A stretch of DNA of 64,000 nucleotides from DATMNR01 sp963702765 (GCA_963702765.1 CAVPEB010000035.1:1-64000); one strand, 5' to 3'. Shown: positions 35,477 through 45,188, counted from the first letter of the stretch. Notes: generated from the letters alone by a model not told the origin. Program-made: numbers and translations.

Positions 35477-36757
35477 CTATACACTGAGTATATCTTGCAA
35501 CTCATTCCAGGCGTATACTAGAGGTGATTGATCATATCCTACCTCTCTTGGACGCACTTGAATAGTCGGGGTATCCAACGTAAGTTCCCACTTATACATT
35601 TCAACCCGACGAATTAAACTGTGACGTTCTGCATATACCAGGAAATCTATTGCTCGTTTGCGGACCTGATTCTGTTTCAAGAGACACTGATCCACATTCC
35701 GACCAGCGTTGGCCAACTTTACCGCTTGATGATGCATGGCATCCATTATTTCATCTAATGTAAACGATGTTAAACCCTCATGATTTGCTTCTACAAGAAA
35801 CCCGCTTGCGAGTTGAGTCGAGGTGATGCGGGCATTTCGTAGCCAGGCATTGCGAAGCCGAGTATCCAGCTCATTAGTAGACAAATGCGATGCATTTTCA
35901 ATAGATGGAGCAAAGTCTACAAAAATGCGCATTCGTCTAACAGTCATAAAATCATACATAATAGAGATCGGAACTACTCTCATGTCTGAAGAAATGTGAC
36001 GCATGATGCGATGCAAGCCAGAGTTGATAGGGCTTACTTTTCCATCGGGAGAAAGTTGACCTTCCGGTGAACCAAATAGGGAGCCTCCACTTAACACCCA
36101 CGCATTGAGTTCAGTAATGCTGTCTTTTATTCTTGCTATCATCCGCCGTTCTACTAGTCGGCGTGTTGATTGTAAAAGAATATCAGAGCTACAATATTGT
36201 TGGAGCGCATACTGGTAACGCCAATCAAGTAGTTGCGAAAGCTGATAGGATGCGATTTGCTCCCGGGATACCCCGGTGATAGTTGAAAATTCTTCGATAA
36301 AGCTTGAGGTGAATACGCCACCAACACTACTTTCAATATCCAGTTGCAGGGCCTCGCGCACCCACTCCTCTGCAGGTCGCATGAGATCTTGCATAGGGTG
36401 CGCTCCTAACCATCGTAAAACTGGTCCTATGGAAAGAAAACGTAATGTATGCGAGAGTAAGCGAGGGTGCATAACTAGCCGTCCGAGAAAACCAGGCGTA
36501 AAGCCATCGCTGCGTAAGGCAAAATGCAGATCTCCTGCCAAACCCTTCCATCTCCGGTGAAATAGGACTGTTGGTATGATGATAATCGGATCCAGATCAC
36601 GTTTATGCAATATACCATAATAGGTTCGAGGCACAACAGTATCGTGTTCAACGCCGTGAACTTCAACTGTATGAAATATTCTGCTAGCAACCCAGAAAGC
36701 GCTGGCAATTATGGCTCGGCAGATTGCGAGCGGTACAGATATGAGATTTTTCAGCAC
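35477..36757 (-). CDS. PlsC-like lysophospholipid acyltransferase
   Basis: 426 residues with a GTG start. Acyltransferase motifs are ILHKRDLDPI (the HxxxxD-type catalytic motif with one-residue variation) and FGSPEGQLSPDG (the phosphate-contacting PEG block). The N-terminal ~25 residues are hydrophobic and probably membrane-associated. Large insertions between the two motifs make it longer than standard PlsC (~240). Likely a glycerolipid or related acyltransferase; the exact acceptor is unknown. Confidence 0.72.
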   Translation of the reverse strand: MLKNLISVPLAICRAIIASAFWVASRIFHTVEVHGVEHDTVVPRTYYGILHKRDLDPIIIIPTVLFHRRWKGLAGDLHFALRSDGFTPGFLGRLVMHPRLLSHTLRFLSIGPVLRWLGAHPMQDLMRPAEEWVREALQLDIESSVGGVFTSSFIEEFSTITGVSREQIASYQLSQLLDWRYQYALQQYCSSDILLQSTRRLVERRMIARIKDSITELNAWVLSGGSLFGSPEGQLSPDGKVSPINSGLHRIMRHISSDMRVVPISIMYDFMTVRRMRIFVDFAPSIENASHLSTNELDTRLRNAWLRNARITSTQLASGFLVEANHEGLTSFTLDEIMDAMHHQAVKLANAGRNVDQCLLKQNQVRKRAIDFLVYAERHSLIRRVEMYKWELTLDTPTIQVRPREVGYDQSPLVYAWNELQDILSV

Positions 36758-36834
36758 AAATAATCACCCGGTGACTGCTTATGTTCTTCTGCATTCAATC
36801 AAGGTGACGAAAGAGTGTGAGACGCTGAGCTTCT

Positions 36835-37374
36835 TTACTCAACAGGCTCTTCAGGGCCAGAAATGAGAATACTTAAGAATCGTCTGAGCGCATAGAAGAC
36901 TAAAAAGTAGACAGCCATTGCAATAAGGGTAGACCATTCGATGACCGCTCCACTATTTCCCAATTTTGTGCTTGGCACGATACCATCGAATGGGTAGAGC
37001 GGGATTACAGTCAAAGCATACATGAAGCCAGCGAACAGGTTATTCTGGGCCGCACCTATGAGCTTCAAGAAGAACTCTACGAGTAACGTTACTTCCAGAA
37101 CCGTCAGAAACCAGAGGAGATAATCGTTCAGTTTCCCAATGGCAAATTTGATGGTCAGCGCTTCCTCCCGGCCAGTCACAGGACTTTCCCCTACTTCCAT
37201 GGGTGTAGCCTGTTGAGCCTGAGCCGATGATCCATTTGGCGCCGGAGGTGGAGGTTGCACAGCATATTGAGGTGGAGGTGGCTTAAGTGGTAGTTCCTCC
37301 ATTGGAGGATACGCCTCGGTAGGTTGCGTTGTAATCATTTCTTCTGGAAAAGGATTACTAGGATTGTACATCAT
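36835..37374 (-). CDS. YggT-like membrane protein with proline-rich N-terminus
   Basis: 179 residues. The first ~65 are Pro/Gln-rich (LPLKPPPPQYAVQPPPPAP) and probably unstructured; two membrane helices follow (DYLLWFLTVLEVTLLVEFFLKL; TLIAMAVYFLVFYALRRFL) around a PLYPFDGIV loop, similar to YggT. The start at 37374 is chosen because GGAGAAG lies upstream; an ATG at 37386 is less likely. Related in layout to the membrane tail of the 803-2310 kinase gene. Function unknown. Confidence 0.7.
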   Translation of the reverse strand: MMYNPSNPFPEEMITTQPTEAYPPMEELPLKPPPPQYAVQPPPPAPNGSSAQAQQATPMEVGESPVTGREEALTIKFAIGKLNDYLLWFLTVLEVTLLVEFFLKLIGAAQNNLFAGFMYALTVIPLYPFDGIVPSTKLGNSGAVIEWSTLIAMAVYFLVFYALRRFLSILISGPEEPVE

Positions 37375-37450
37375 GCTCTTCTCCATAAGCGCTCTGTTTA
37401 TGTAGGCTGGACCTAGCTTTGTATAAAACGATTATAACATGATTCACGTG

Positions 37451-39232
37451 TCAAGTGCTACGGCGAACTAATAAGATTACACCGTCAGCACGTGCAAGAG
37501 GGCGATATAGTTTTGAAAGGCCATTCAGTTCATTTATAGCTTCGGCTGGATTTTCTACAGTTACGTCGTTGAGATCAACAATAACATATTGGACGGTATG
37601 ATTACATTGGGTATCAAGGCATACTGAAGGAAAGACGGCTAAAAGCTGGCGTTCGCTCAAGTGAGGATTGAGGTTCGTCCCCGCAGAGACTGAAGCATCT
37701 GGTGGAATAAGCGCCAGCACTCGTTGAATTTGTTCTTCGCGAACGCCAGGAGTATGATCCGCCCAGAAGGCATTGAGTTGAGGTATAGCAATCATGTAGT
37801 TAAGCCAGATTAATAGCACAATCCAGACAAACAGTACCCACTGTAATTGGAAAACAGTAAGCATTTTAGCCAGTGGAGACATACGCGCACTAAATCTCTG
37901 CCACTGTTCGTGACGCCATGCAGGCAAAGTCAGCCGCATCACTCGAGGTTTCAAGAGGTCAACTCTATGGTTTAACCAGGAAAACAAAGAAGAGTTGAAA
38001 AGCGCGATGGAATATGTTCCTCCAGTAATATTGCTAGGAGTGGCCAGGGTATCGGTTGGTAAGCTAGATGTTGTCATTGCCAGCCTGGGCTGAACAGAAG
38101 GTTCGATATCAACAAGCCCTGTCCGAACCAAAGTATCATCGGTCTCTAATTGTTCTAGATAGGTTGGTTGTTCTTGACGCCAACCTTGCCAGATGTTAAT
38201 TAAACGACGCGTGCCATGAATGGCCGATATCATGACAAATGGAATAATCGCGGCATTATAGTGATAGACGCCGCTATATAAAAGAGGATCAGTGCTGAGT
38301 AAGTTTACTGCAAGGCTAGGTAGCGCGGGTAGTAACCATTCAGGGGCAAGCAATGGCAGAAATCCGACACTTCGCACGAGACCAACGAGATAGTAGAAGC
38401 GATCCAGGGTAAAGAATGTTGTAAAAAGTAACCAGGGATGAATGATCAGATTCGCAATTGCCGAGCCAGGTGAACTACCCAGGGCTTCGTAACGATACCA
38501 GTAGTTGTTTGCCTGAACACCTGGATAGAAATGCGGAATTATAAATTTAAAAGCGATAAAACTCCACAGCAGGCCACCAATCAACAGAACCGTGCCTAAA
38601 CGCGGAAGTTTATATTTCCATATAACTAAAATACCAAGCAGAGCTACAGCAAGCGGAATATCTTCTTTACACATGCACGCAAGTACACAGGCAATCAGAA
38701 ACCATACATAACGCTTGTAGGTAAGCGCAAGTATCGCATACAACAATAATGGGGTTGCAAGGCTCACCGGATGGAAATCAAATATGTTTAAGCCGAGCAA
38801 AGCTGGAGACATTAGATACGCAGCAGCCATGAGAGTTGCAAAAATTGGCCACTCAGGGATGTATTTGCGTGTGAGAATAAAAACAGGAAGAGCGCCTGAC
38901 CCTAACACCAGCGTTTGGAAAACAAGCAAGATACGTGGGTCGGCATGGAAGGCATAGAGTAGCGAAAGCGGTAAGATTATCGGTTCAAAATGGATGGCCA
39001 GACGCGTTGGCGGTCCGTACCAGTCAATAGCCTGGTTTGTAAACTGAAAAAATCGTCCATGTATTGTGTTCCACAACACCTGGTCCATATTACCGAGGTC
39101 AAAGGCGCCTGCTTTGAACGTGACATATCGCAAAATAGCCTGATAACTCATTTCTACCATATAGATGAGTATGATGAGTATCAAGAATCCCCAGGCTATC
39201 TTCTGTTGTGTTCGCAGGTCAAATCGTTTCAT
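37451..39232 (-). CDS. DUF2079-family polytopic membrane protein
   Basis: 593 residues with about ten helices. The N-terminal FDLGNMDQVLWNTIHGRFF and HFEPIILPLSLLYAF and the central FDFHPVSLATPLLLYA are characteristic of DUF2079, a GT-C-like fold whose function is not established. The C-terminal third is variable and contains a long loop (~residues 355-430). Precedes the YdjM-like gene in the same orientation with a 9-base gap. Confidence 0.82.
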   Translation of the reverse strand: MKRFDLRTQQKIAWGFLILIILIYMVEMSYQAILRYVTFKAGAFDLGNMDQVLWNTIHGRFFQFTNQAIDWYGPPTRLAIHFEPIILPLSLLYAFHADPRILLVFQTLVLGSGALPVFILTRKYIPEWPIFATLMAAAYLMSPALLGLNIFDFHPVSLATPLLLYAILALTYKRYVWFLIACVLACMCKEDIPLAVALLGILVIWKYKLPRLGTVLLIGGLLWSFIAFKFIIPHFYPGVQANNYWYRYEALGSSPGSAIANLIIHPWLLFTTFFTLDRFYYLVGLVRSVGFLPLLAPEWLLPALPSLAVNLLSTDPLLYSGVYHYNAAIIPFVMISAIHGTRRLINIWQGWRQEQPTYLEQLETDDTLVRTGLVDIEPSVQPRLAMTTSSLPTDTLATPSNITGGTYSIALFNSSLFSWLNHRVDLLKPRVMRLTLPAWRHEQWQRFSARMSPLAKMLTVFQLQWVLFVWIVLLIWLNYMIAIPQLNAFWADHTPGVREEQIQRVLALIPPDASVSAGTNLNPHLSERQLLAVFPSVCLDTQCNHTVQYVIVDLNDVTVENPAEAINELNGLSKLYRPLARADGVILLVRRST

Positions 39233-39241
39233 TGCAACATT

Positions 39242-39841
39242 TCAAATTTTAATAATGGCTTGCCAGACGCCCAGAAAGACAACTAGCATACATGAGTAAA
39301 CGATCACATATTCCGGCCAGTCACCTGTTCGAAAGCGCCAATGCGGATTTGGGGGAAAACCAAAGCGTTTATGATTCGGCCATAACAATGGCACACCACC
39401 TTCAGTCAATCCATCTGCGGCAATATGTAGAATACAACCAATCAATATGGCAACGAAAACAAGGTGAGATTTTTCTATAAATTGGGCAGGAAAAATGAAA
39501 CCTCTTTGGGCTAAGAGAAATATTATCAGTTGCTGCACACCAAGCGCAAGTAATGAACCTAATAACAAACCTAAAAGGCTATGAAATATGGTCCGATGAC
39601 CCGCAATATGTTGAATCTCTTTACTAATCCAACCAAACCTGCGACCTATAGTGCTTTGTGCGTTATCAATATCGGGTAGAAGCGCTCCAAGGGCTACCAT
39701 AGAAAAAAAGATGACCTTATTGATAATCAAATCAACAGGCACAGGTGTAGTAGTAGCAAGTGGCGGGCCTGAAATATGCATAACGCCATCAAGAACGACT
39801 GCAGCGGTCAAGCCAAACATTACATGTGATCTACCAAGCAT
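39242..39841 (-). CDS. YdjM-like membrane-bound metal-dependent hydrolase
   Basis: 199 residues from the ATG at 39841; the longer frame to 40060 runs through the adjacent Rieske gene region and is rejected. Family features: MLGRSHVMFGL, LLPDIDNAQSTIGRR, HRTIFHSLLGLLLG and HIAADGLTEGGV, with conserved histidines/aspartates for metal. Four to five membrane helices. Known as LexA-regulated YdjM in E. coli; the true substrate is not known. Confidence 0.85.
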   Translation of the reverse strand: MLGRSHVMFGLTAAVVLDGVMHISGPPLATTTPVPVDLIINKVIFFSMVALGALLPDIDNAQSTIGRRFGWISKEIQHIAGHRTIFHSLLGLLLGSLLALGVQQLIIFLLAQRGFIFPAQFIEKSHLVFVAILIGCILHIAADGLTEGGVPLLWPNHKRFGFPPNPHWRFRTGDWPEYVIVYSCMLVVFLGVWQAIIKI

Positions 39842-39924
39842 GCGCGAGGCTCCTCTAGAACAATCCGAATCAGTTTGCTCATTGTAGGAGTTTTTAGAAC
39901 AAATATCAAGAGGAGATGTAGCTA

Positions 39925-40245
39925 CTACGCTTCGTCCGGTAGACTCAAAAGAACTGAGTTTCCCACTATTTGAACTCGATACGTTTGAATATCCTGGCGT
40001 GCCGGGCCACGAAGGACCTTTCCAGTACAAACGTTGAACTGCGCACCGTGCCATGGACATGTGAGTACTTCTCCATCGAGTTCGCCTTCATTGAGAGGTC
40101 CGCTAATATGCGTGCAATTATCAGTAAAGGCATATACGGAATTATTGACTTTCGCCAGGCAAATTGGTTCGCCATCAACTTCCACCGCCAGGAGTTCACC
40201 TTCATCCAGCTCATTTACTTCAGCGACTTTTACAAAATCTAACAT
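39925..40245 (-). CDS. Rieske-type ferredoxin
   Basis: 106 residues, a small soluble Rieske protein. The 2Fe-2S ligands are in NCTHISG and TCPWHGAQF (CTH...CPWH). Similar proteins supply electrons to dioxygenases or sit beside SUF machinery. Here it is the last gene of the SUF-type operon, nine bases after the SDR gene. Function in cluster assembly is plausible but not shown. Confidence 0.9.
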   Translation of the reverse strand: MLDFVKVAEVNELDEGELLAVEVDGEPICLAKVNNSVYAFTDNCTHISGPLNEGELDGEVLTCPWHGAQFNVCTGKVLRGPARQDIQTYRVQIVGNSVLLSLPDEA

Positions 40246-40254
40246 ACGTATCCT

Positions 40255-41019
40255 CTATATTCCCCTACCTTGAACGGGGAGAATAGCACCTGTGATGCCG
40301 TCGCTCGCGGGTGACACCAGGAAAATTGCAGCCTCTACGATTTGCTCCATGCTCACCCATTTCTTGCGCAGATCTTCGGGTGAGGGCTTCATAGATTCGA
40401 TATTTGATTGTGTGACGATGAGGCCAGGCCCAATGGCATTCACGTAGATTCCAATATTCTTGCCTTCTTTGGCGAGCGTTCTGGTAAGGGCATCTACCCC
40501 TGCCTTGGCACAGTTGTAAGCTAGCATATTGGGTCCAGCGCTTTGTGCACCACCTGCGCGACTAAAATTGAGGATCTTGCCATTGTTCTGTTTCTTCATA
40601 ACAGGCCAAACAGCACGAGAACAGAGGAATGTAGAACGCAGATTATTGTTCAACTCGAAATCCCAGTCGGCCAGGGTTAATTCGTCTGAAGGACTATATT
40701 TCGTGAGACCTCCAGCAAGGTTCACCAGGATGTCAATGCGACCATAGGATTTCAATGTTTCCTGGACTAATGCATTGACTCCCTCTTCAGTGGTTAAATC
40801 AGCAGGCACTGCAACTACCTGCGCCCCTTCAGCTCGAAGTTCTTCAGATCGAGCATTGACGCGTTCAGCAGTACGGGAGCTGATGGCAAGTCTTGAACCT
40901 TCGCGGGACATAGCTGAAGCAAGCGCAAAACCTACTTGTCCTGAGTGGCTCACGCCAGTGATAATAGCAACTTGATTTTTCAGTCGCATTGAACTTTCAT
41001 GGTTACTAATCATCTTCAT
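40255..41019 (-). CDS. Short-chain dehydrogenase/reductase
   Basis: 254 residues (243 if started at the ATG at 40989). TGVSHSGQVGFALA is the nucleotide loop, NLAGG the NNAG-type motif, Ser in LNFSRAGG and YNCAKAG the catalytic tyrosine and lysine. The start at 41019 overlaps the end of sufU by 14 bases, suggesting coupling. Glycine spacing and loss of GIG in the loop make it a divergent classical SDR. Substrate unknown. Confidence 0.87.
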   Translation of the reverse strand: MKMISNHESSMRLKNQVAIITGVSHSGQVGFALASAMSREGSRLAISSRTAERVNARSEELRAEGAQVVAVPADLTTEEGVNALVQETLKSYGRIDILVNLAGGLTKYSPSDELTLADWDFELNNNLRSTFLCSRAVWPVMKKQNNGKILNFSRAGGAQSAGPNMLAYNCAKAGVDALTRTLAKEGKNIGIYVNAIGPGLIVTQSNIESMKPSPEDLRKKWVSMEQIVEAAIFLVSPASDGITGAILPVQGRGI

Positions 41020-41410
41020 CGTCCGCCGGGGGCTTCTCTAAACCTGCCAGGGCCAGGCTACGATGCAGAACGCGTAATGAAAGGAAGGCGCATTTTGTAC
41101 GAGCTGGACTGATGGGTATGCCAAGGGCATCCAGCACATCATCCTTACCGAGTTGCACGACTTCTTCTACGGTTTTTCCTTCGATCATCTCAGAAAGCAT
41201 CGATGCCGCGGCCTGGCTAATTGCGCAACCACGTCCTTGAAAACGCACCTCTGTAATGTGATCATCCTCTACCTGGAGATCTATTGCGAGCTGATCTCCA
41301 CACAAAGGGTTGTTGTCTTCGGCATGAGCATCTGGATGATCGAGCTTTCCATAGTTACGTGGATTGCGATAATGATCCAGAATGTATTCGCGATAATAAT
41401 CCATTGACAT
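41006..41410 (-). CDS. sufU: SufU-type Fe-S scaffold/sulfur-transfer protein
   Basis: 134 residues, starting at ATG 41410; the frame also extends upstream to 41509. NPLCGDQLAIDLQV, GRGCAISQAAASML and RTKCAFLSLRVL provide the three conserved cysteines plus an Asp, the SufU pattern. In Firmicutes SufU is the zinc-bound sulfur acceptor from SufS. It lies 10 bases after sufS. C-terminal acidic tail (DDEDD). Confidence 0.92.
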   Translation of the reverse strand: MSMDYYREYILDHYRNPRNYGKLDHPDAHAEDNNPLCGDQLAIDLQVEDDHITEVRFQGRGCAISQAAASMLSEMIEGKTVEEVVQLGKDDVLDALGIPISPARTKCAFLSLRVLHRSLALAGLEKPPADDEDD

Positions 41411-41420
41411 AATCTGGCCC

Positions 41421-42707
41421 CTATAGGTTAAATATTTGCAGCGCTTTGTGCAACCCCTGCACCAGGGCATCGATATCCTCTTGTACGGTATACACATAGA
41501 AACTTGCACGCGCAGTTGCGGCCAGATTGTAGCGATCCATCAGAGGCTGCGCGCAGTGATGTCCAGCGCGAATGGCGACACCCATTTCTTGATCAAGGAT
41601 TGATGCAAGGTCATGTGGATGAATATCAGCCAGCGTAAAGGAAACAACGCCACCACGTTTCGTAACATCTGGCCCATAGATGGTTAATTCTGGGACGGTC
41701 TGCAATTGTTCCAAAGCGTAGGCTGTAATTTCTTGTTCATGCTTGAATACATTCTCCATGCCAAGGGTATTAAGATAATCGACAGCTTCTCCCAGTCCAA
41801 CAGCTTCGGCTATCGCTGGTGTTCCAGCTTCGAACTTCCAGGGCAGATCGTTCCAGGTAGATTCGCGTAATCCAACTTTGCGAATCATATCACCGCCGCC
41901 CATAAATGGAGGCATGGCTTCTAGTAGATCCCGTTTCCCATACAGTACGCCAATCCCGGTTGGCCCCAGCATCTTGTGAGAACTAAAACACAGGAAATCA
42001 ACATCCAGAGCCTGCACATCTACATGCATATGTGGAACGCTCTGTGCTGCATCGAGTAATACGATAGCTCCAACTGCATGAGCCTGGGCAATCATTTTCT
42101 GGGCAGGATTAATTGTGCCTAACACATTGGACATATGTGTGAAAGCTACAAGCTTTGGTTGCTGCTGTAAAAGTTGTTCATACACATCCAGATTTAACAG
42201 CCCCTCGTCGGTCACAGGCACAAATTCCAGGCGAGCGCCTGTTCGTTGTGCCAGCAGTTGCCAGGGAACGAGATTGCTGTGATGTTCCATTTCTGTCAGC
42301 ACAATCAAATCACCGGCGGTAATATTCGTATTACCCCAACTGTAAGCTACCAGGTTGATGCTCTCGGTGGTATTACGTGTAAAGATGACCTGTTTACTAC
42401 GATGAGCATTGATGAAACGAGCTACTTTGACACGAGCCTTTTCCATTCTGGCTGTGGCTTCTTCACTGATCTCGTAGACTCCACGATGAACATTGGCATG
42501 GTACATTTCGTAATACGTACTCATAGCCTCGATTACAGCTTCAGGTTTCTGAGAACTCGCTGCGCTATCGAGATAGACCAGGGGCTTGCCGTGTACCTGG
42601 CGAGCCAGGATTGGGAAGTCTTTACGTATTTCTGCCGCCGTGCGTATGGCAGAGTTTGTTTTCGTATGTTCCATTGTCGTCACCGGTACACTATCGAATG
42701 TTGGCAT
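41421..42707 (-). CDS. sufS: Cysteine desulfurase SufS
   Basis: 428 residues, group II class-V aminotransferase. PLP-binding lysine in CFSSHKMLGPTGIG, substrate Arg region RAGHHCAQPLM with the persulfide cysteine, and TEMEHHSNLVPW. It moves sulfur from cysteine to SufU. A second ATG at 42674 is possible; the N-terminal ~15 residues are variable. Upstream lies a 209-base gap with a perfect palindrome at 42773-42790. Confidence 0.95.
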   Translation of the reverse strand: MPTFDSVPVTTMEHTKTNSAIRTAAEIRKDFPILARQVHGKPLVYLDSAASSQKPEAVIEAMSTYYEMYHANVHRGVYEISEEATARMEKARVKVARFINAHRSKQVIFTRNTTESINLVAYSWGNTNITAGDLIVLTEMEHHSNLVPWQLLAQRTGARLEFVPVTDEGLLNLDVYEQLLQQQPKLVAFTHMSNVLGTINPAQKMIAQAHAVGAIVLLDAAQSVPHMHVDVQALDVDFLCFSSHKMLGPTGIGVLYGKRDLLEAMPPFMGGGDMIRKVGLRESTWNDLPWKFEAGTPAIAEAVGLGEAVDYLNTLGMENVFKHEQEITAYALEQLQTVPELTIYGPDVTKRGGVVSFTLADIHPHDLASILDQEMGVAIRAGHHCAQPLMDRYNLAATARASFYVYTVQEDIDALVQGLHKALQIFNL

Positions 42708-42772
42708 TCTCTTCCTGATTTCTGATTGATTATTATCAAAACATTACAAGGGTAAGATTTTCCAGTATAGTT

Positions 42773-42790
42773 CATCACAATTTTGTGATG
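42773..42790. promoter_or_regulatory. Palindrome CATCACAATTTTGTGATG upstream of sufS
   Basis: Perfect 8-base inverted repeat with two central bases. On the minus strand it lies just upstream of TATACT (42763-42768) and about 70 bases upstream of sufS, suggesting an internal promoter with an operator. It sits in the only large gap inside the suf gene set. On the + strand it is followed by a T run, but no + gene ends here. Confidence 0.45.
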
Positions 42791-42916
42791 TTTCTTTTTT
42801 TGCCATCTGCAGTAGCAAAACAAGAAACAAGGATTTCTTGGGAAATCCGCTGTTGCATTACCCCGATGCATCAGCTCCGAAATCCGACAGGCGGCGAAGC
42901 TCCCTGCATTTCACAT

Positions 42917-44371
42917 TTAATACTCGGTGAGTATTATTTCTTCGTCTACGGGCTTGTCGGCCAACGAGACTGCATATTCGTCGACGCCTTCGACTTCCCA
43001 GCGTTCCTGAGCATCAACCCAGGTGTCTGCTTCAGCTTCGTACGAACCGCTCATGCGGCGTACGATACTGCGGCGCAGGCGTGTGCGCAGGTTCTCTAAA
43101 GGAATGCGTTGCAGCACTGGCTCAAAGAAGCCTTGTACGATGATACGTTCTGCTTCTTCGCGCGGTATTCCGCGCACCATAAGGTAGAAGAGTTGCTCTT
43201 CATCGATTTGTCCGGTCGTAGCGCCATGGCTGGCGCTGACTTCGTTGGCCCCGATCTCAAGACTGGGTATTGATTCTGCACGACACTTCTTACTGAGGAG
43301 TAACGTGTGGTCTGAGAGGAATGAAGCCGTTTGCTGCGCTTTTGGCTGCACGCGAATCATGCCTATAAACTCTACGCGAGACTCGTCTGTGAGTACACCT
43401 TTCACCAGGGTCTCAGCATTGGTAGCAATGGCGGCATGGTTCGAGAGTGTGTTGATTGAATAGCGCTGATCATGGTCGGTGAAGAAGACACCCACCAGTT
43501 CGCCCGCGCTTCCATTACCACTCAGACCAACGCCGATGTCTGAAAGCATCACTCTACTGCCAAGGTCGGCAAGAACCCACGTGGTGCTGCCGTCCTTTTC
43601 ATGTACAGCGTTCTTATTCGTGATGGTCCAGACGTTCTGGCCGAGGTCTTGCATGTTACTAAACTCGACATGAGCTGCATTCTTCACGTACACTTCCACA
43701 ACACCATCCAGCAATGAGGGCTGATCGCCATCAATAAGCGAGTTGTGTTCCTCTACGTAACGCACGCTACTCTGCTCATCGGCAATAATGAGTGTATGCG
43801 CAAACGTGGCTGATGCAGGGGCATCAATCCAGATTTGAGTGAGAATGGGGTCTTCAATTTCTACGCCCTTAGGAAGGTAGAGGAAGACGCCCCCACTCCA
43901 GAAAGCAGCATGCAAGGCTGTGTATTTTGTGCTGTTTACTGGTACGCAGGTTGTCATGAAGTACTGCTGAACAAGTTCGGGATATTCTCGCACGGCTGTA
44001 TCGAGATCCGTCAGAATCACACCCTGACGTTTCAGTTCCTCTTCGAGTTCAATACGCACGACAGAGGAATTGCGCTGCACGAGAAGTCCAGAACGTTGAT
44101 CGACCAATGCTTCCTGTAAAGACTGCTCAATAGCAGCAGGCAATATGCCATTACTGTTGGAGGAAACATAGGGATTGAGTTCCTGGAATTTGAAATTGGA
44201 GAACATGCGCAACGTACCCAGGTCGCCTCGACGACCAAGAGGAGCTGGCATGCTTTCGTAGATATCCCAGGCTTGCAGGCGCTTTTGTAGCATCCATTCA
44301 GGTTCTCCCTTACGGCGCGAGAGTTCCTCCACCGCGCTGCGAGAAAGTCCAGCTAATAGAGCATCAGGCAT
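42917..44371 (-). CDS. SufB/SufD-type Fe-S scaffold
   Basis: 484 residues. The N-terminus resembles SufB (ELSRRKGEPEWMLQKRLQAW), while the C-terminal core resembles SufD (NEVSASHGATTGQIDEEQLFY). A cysteine in LSKKCRAESIP and the histidine in SASHG lie where SufB Cys and SufD His take part in cluster formation. It overlaps sufC by 8 bases, so it pairs with that ATPase. No other SufB or SufD gene is in the window. The precise subtype is left open; see findings. Confidence 0.87.
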   Translation of the reverse strand: MPDALLAGLSRSAVEELSRRKGEPEWMLQKRLQAWDIYESMPAPLGRRGDLGTLRMFSNFKFQELNPYVSSNSNGILPAAIEQSLQEALVDQRSGLLVQRNSSVVRIELEEELKRQGVILTDLDTAVREYPELVQQYFMTTCVPVNSTKYTALHAAFWSGGVFLYLPKGVEIEDPILTQIWIDAPASATFAHTLIIADEQSSVRYVEEHNSLIDGDQPSLLDGVVEVYVKNAAHVEFSNMQDLGQNVWTITNKNAVHEKDGSTTWVLADLGSRVMLSDIGVGLSGNGSAGELVGVFFTDHDQRYSINTLSNHAAIATNAETLVKGVLTDESRVEFIGMIRVQPKAQQTASFLSDHTLLLSKKCRAESIPSLEIGANEVSASHGATTGQIDEEQLFYLMVRGIPREEAERIIVQGFFEPVLQRIPLENLRTRLRRSIVRRMSGSYEAEADTWVDAQERWEVEGVDEYAVSLADKPVDEEIILTEY

Positions 44372-45188
44372 TGACCGTCACCCCATTCTCTTCGTCAGAG
44401 GGCTTGAGCCATTCATAACCCTTGTCTTCGAGTTCTAAAGCTAGCTCTTTGTCACCTGACATGACGATGCGACCATCAAACATGACATGCACATAGTCAG
44501 GGGTAATGTAGTCAAGTATGCGCTGATAGTGAGTGATAAGCAAAATGCCAAGATTAGGGCCACGCAAAGCATTGACGCTTTCGGACACTATCTTGAGCGC
44601 GTCGATATCCAGTCCGGAGTCTGTCTCGTCCATAAGCGCGATTTCTGGTTCGAGTAGTGCCATTTGGAGGATCTCTGCGCGTTTCTTCTCGCCACCTGAG
44701 AAGCCATCGTTGATAGAACGGTTGATGAAGCTGTTATCTACTTTAAGCAGGCGCATTTTCTCCTGTAGCAATTTACGGAACTCACCGGGCGGTATGCCTT
44801 TGCGCTTGCCCATTTTACCTGTTGGATTCTCCCCTTCTTCCAGTGGTTTGTTTCCTTCGCGAACCGCTTCAAGTGAGCGGCGTAGGAAATTTGCCACGCT
44901 CACGCCTGGAATAGACATAGGATACTGGAAAGCCAGAAAGAGGCGCATACGAGCGCGTCGATCGGGTGAATATTCCAGAATATTCTCTCCCTTGAACCAG
45001 ATTTCGCCCTCGGTCACTTCGTATTTGGGATTACCCATGATGACGTTTGCAAGAGTGCTTTTACCAGAGCCGTTGGGGCCCATGAGAGCGTGAACTTCGC
45101 CCTGTTTAACGATGAGGTCGACGCCACGTAGAATAGGTTTGCCTTCAATGTTTGCGTGAAGGTTTTTAATGATCAATTCTGATTCCAT
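44364..45188 (-). CDS. sufC: Fe-S assembly ATPase SufC
   Basis: 274 residues. Walker A GPNGSGKST, Q-loop LFLAFQYP, signature-like NDGFSGGEKKRAEIL, and Walker B IALMDETDSGLDIDAL, typical of SufC. It is the ABC-type ATPase of the SufBCD scaffold complex. First gene of the suf run, 150 bases downstream of the Rrf2-type regulator. Confidence 0.96.
   Translation of the reverse strand: MESELIIKNLHANIEGKPILRGVDLIVKQGEVHALMGPNGSGKSTLANVIMGNPKYEVTEGEIWFKGENILEYSPDRRARMRLFLAFQYPMSIPGVSVANFLRRSLEAVREGNKPLEEGENPTGKMGKRKGIPPGEFRKLLQEKMRLLKVDNSFINRSINDGFSGGEKKRAEILQMALLEPEIALMDETDSGLDIDALKIVSESVNALRGPNLGILLITHYQRILDYITPDYVHVMFDGRIVMSGDKELALELEDKGYEWLKPSDEENGVTVNA

Noticed and set aside
39842..40060. Long N-terminal extension of the YdjM-like protein
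   Set aside because: It runs through the Rieske gene on the same strand in another frame; the conserved N-terminus MLGRSHVMFGL starts at 39841.
42919..42940. AATACTCGGTGAGTATT palindrome
   Set aside because: It falls in the last codons of the SufB/D gene and is not followed by a terminator on the coding strand; probably chance.
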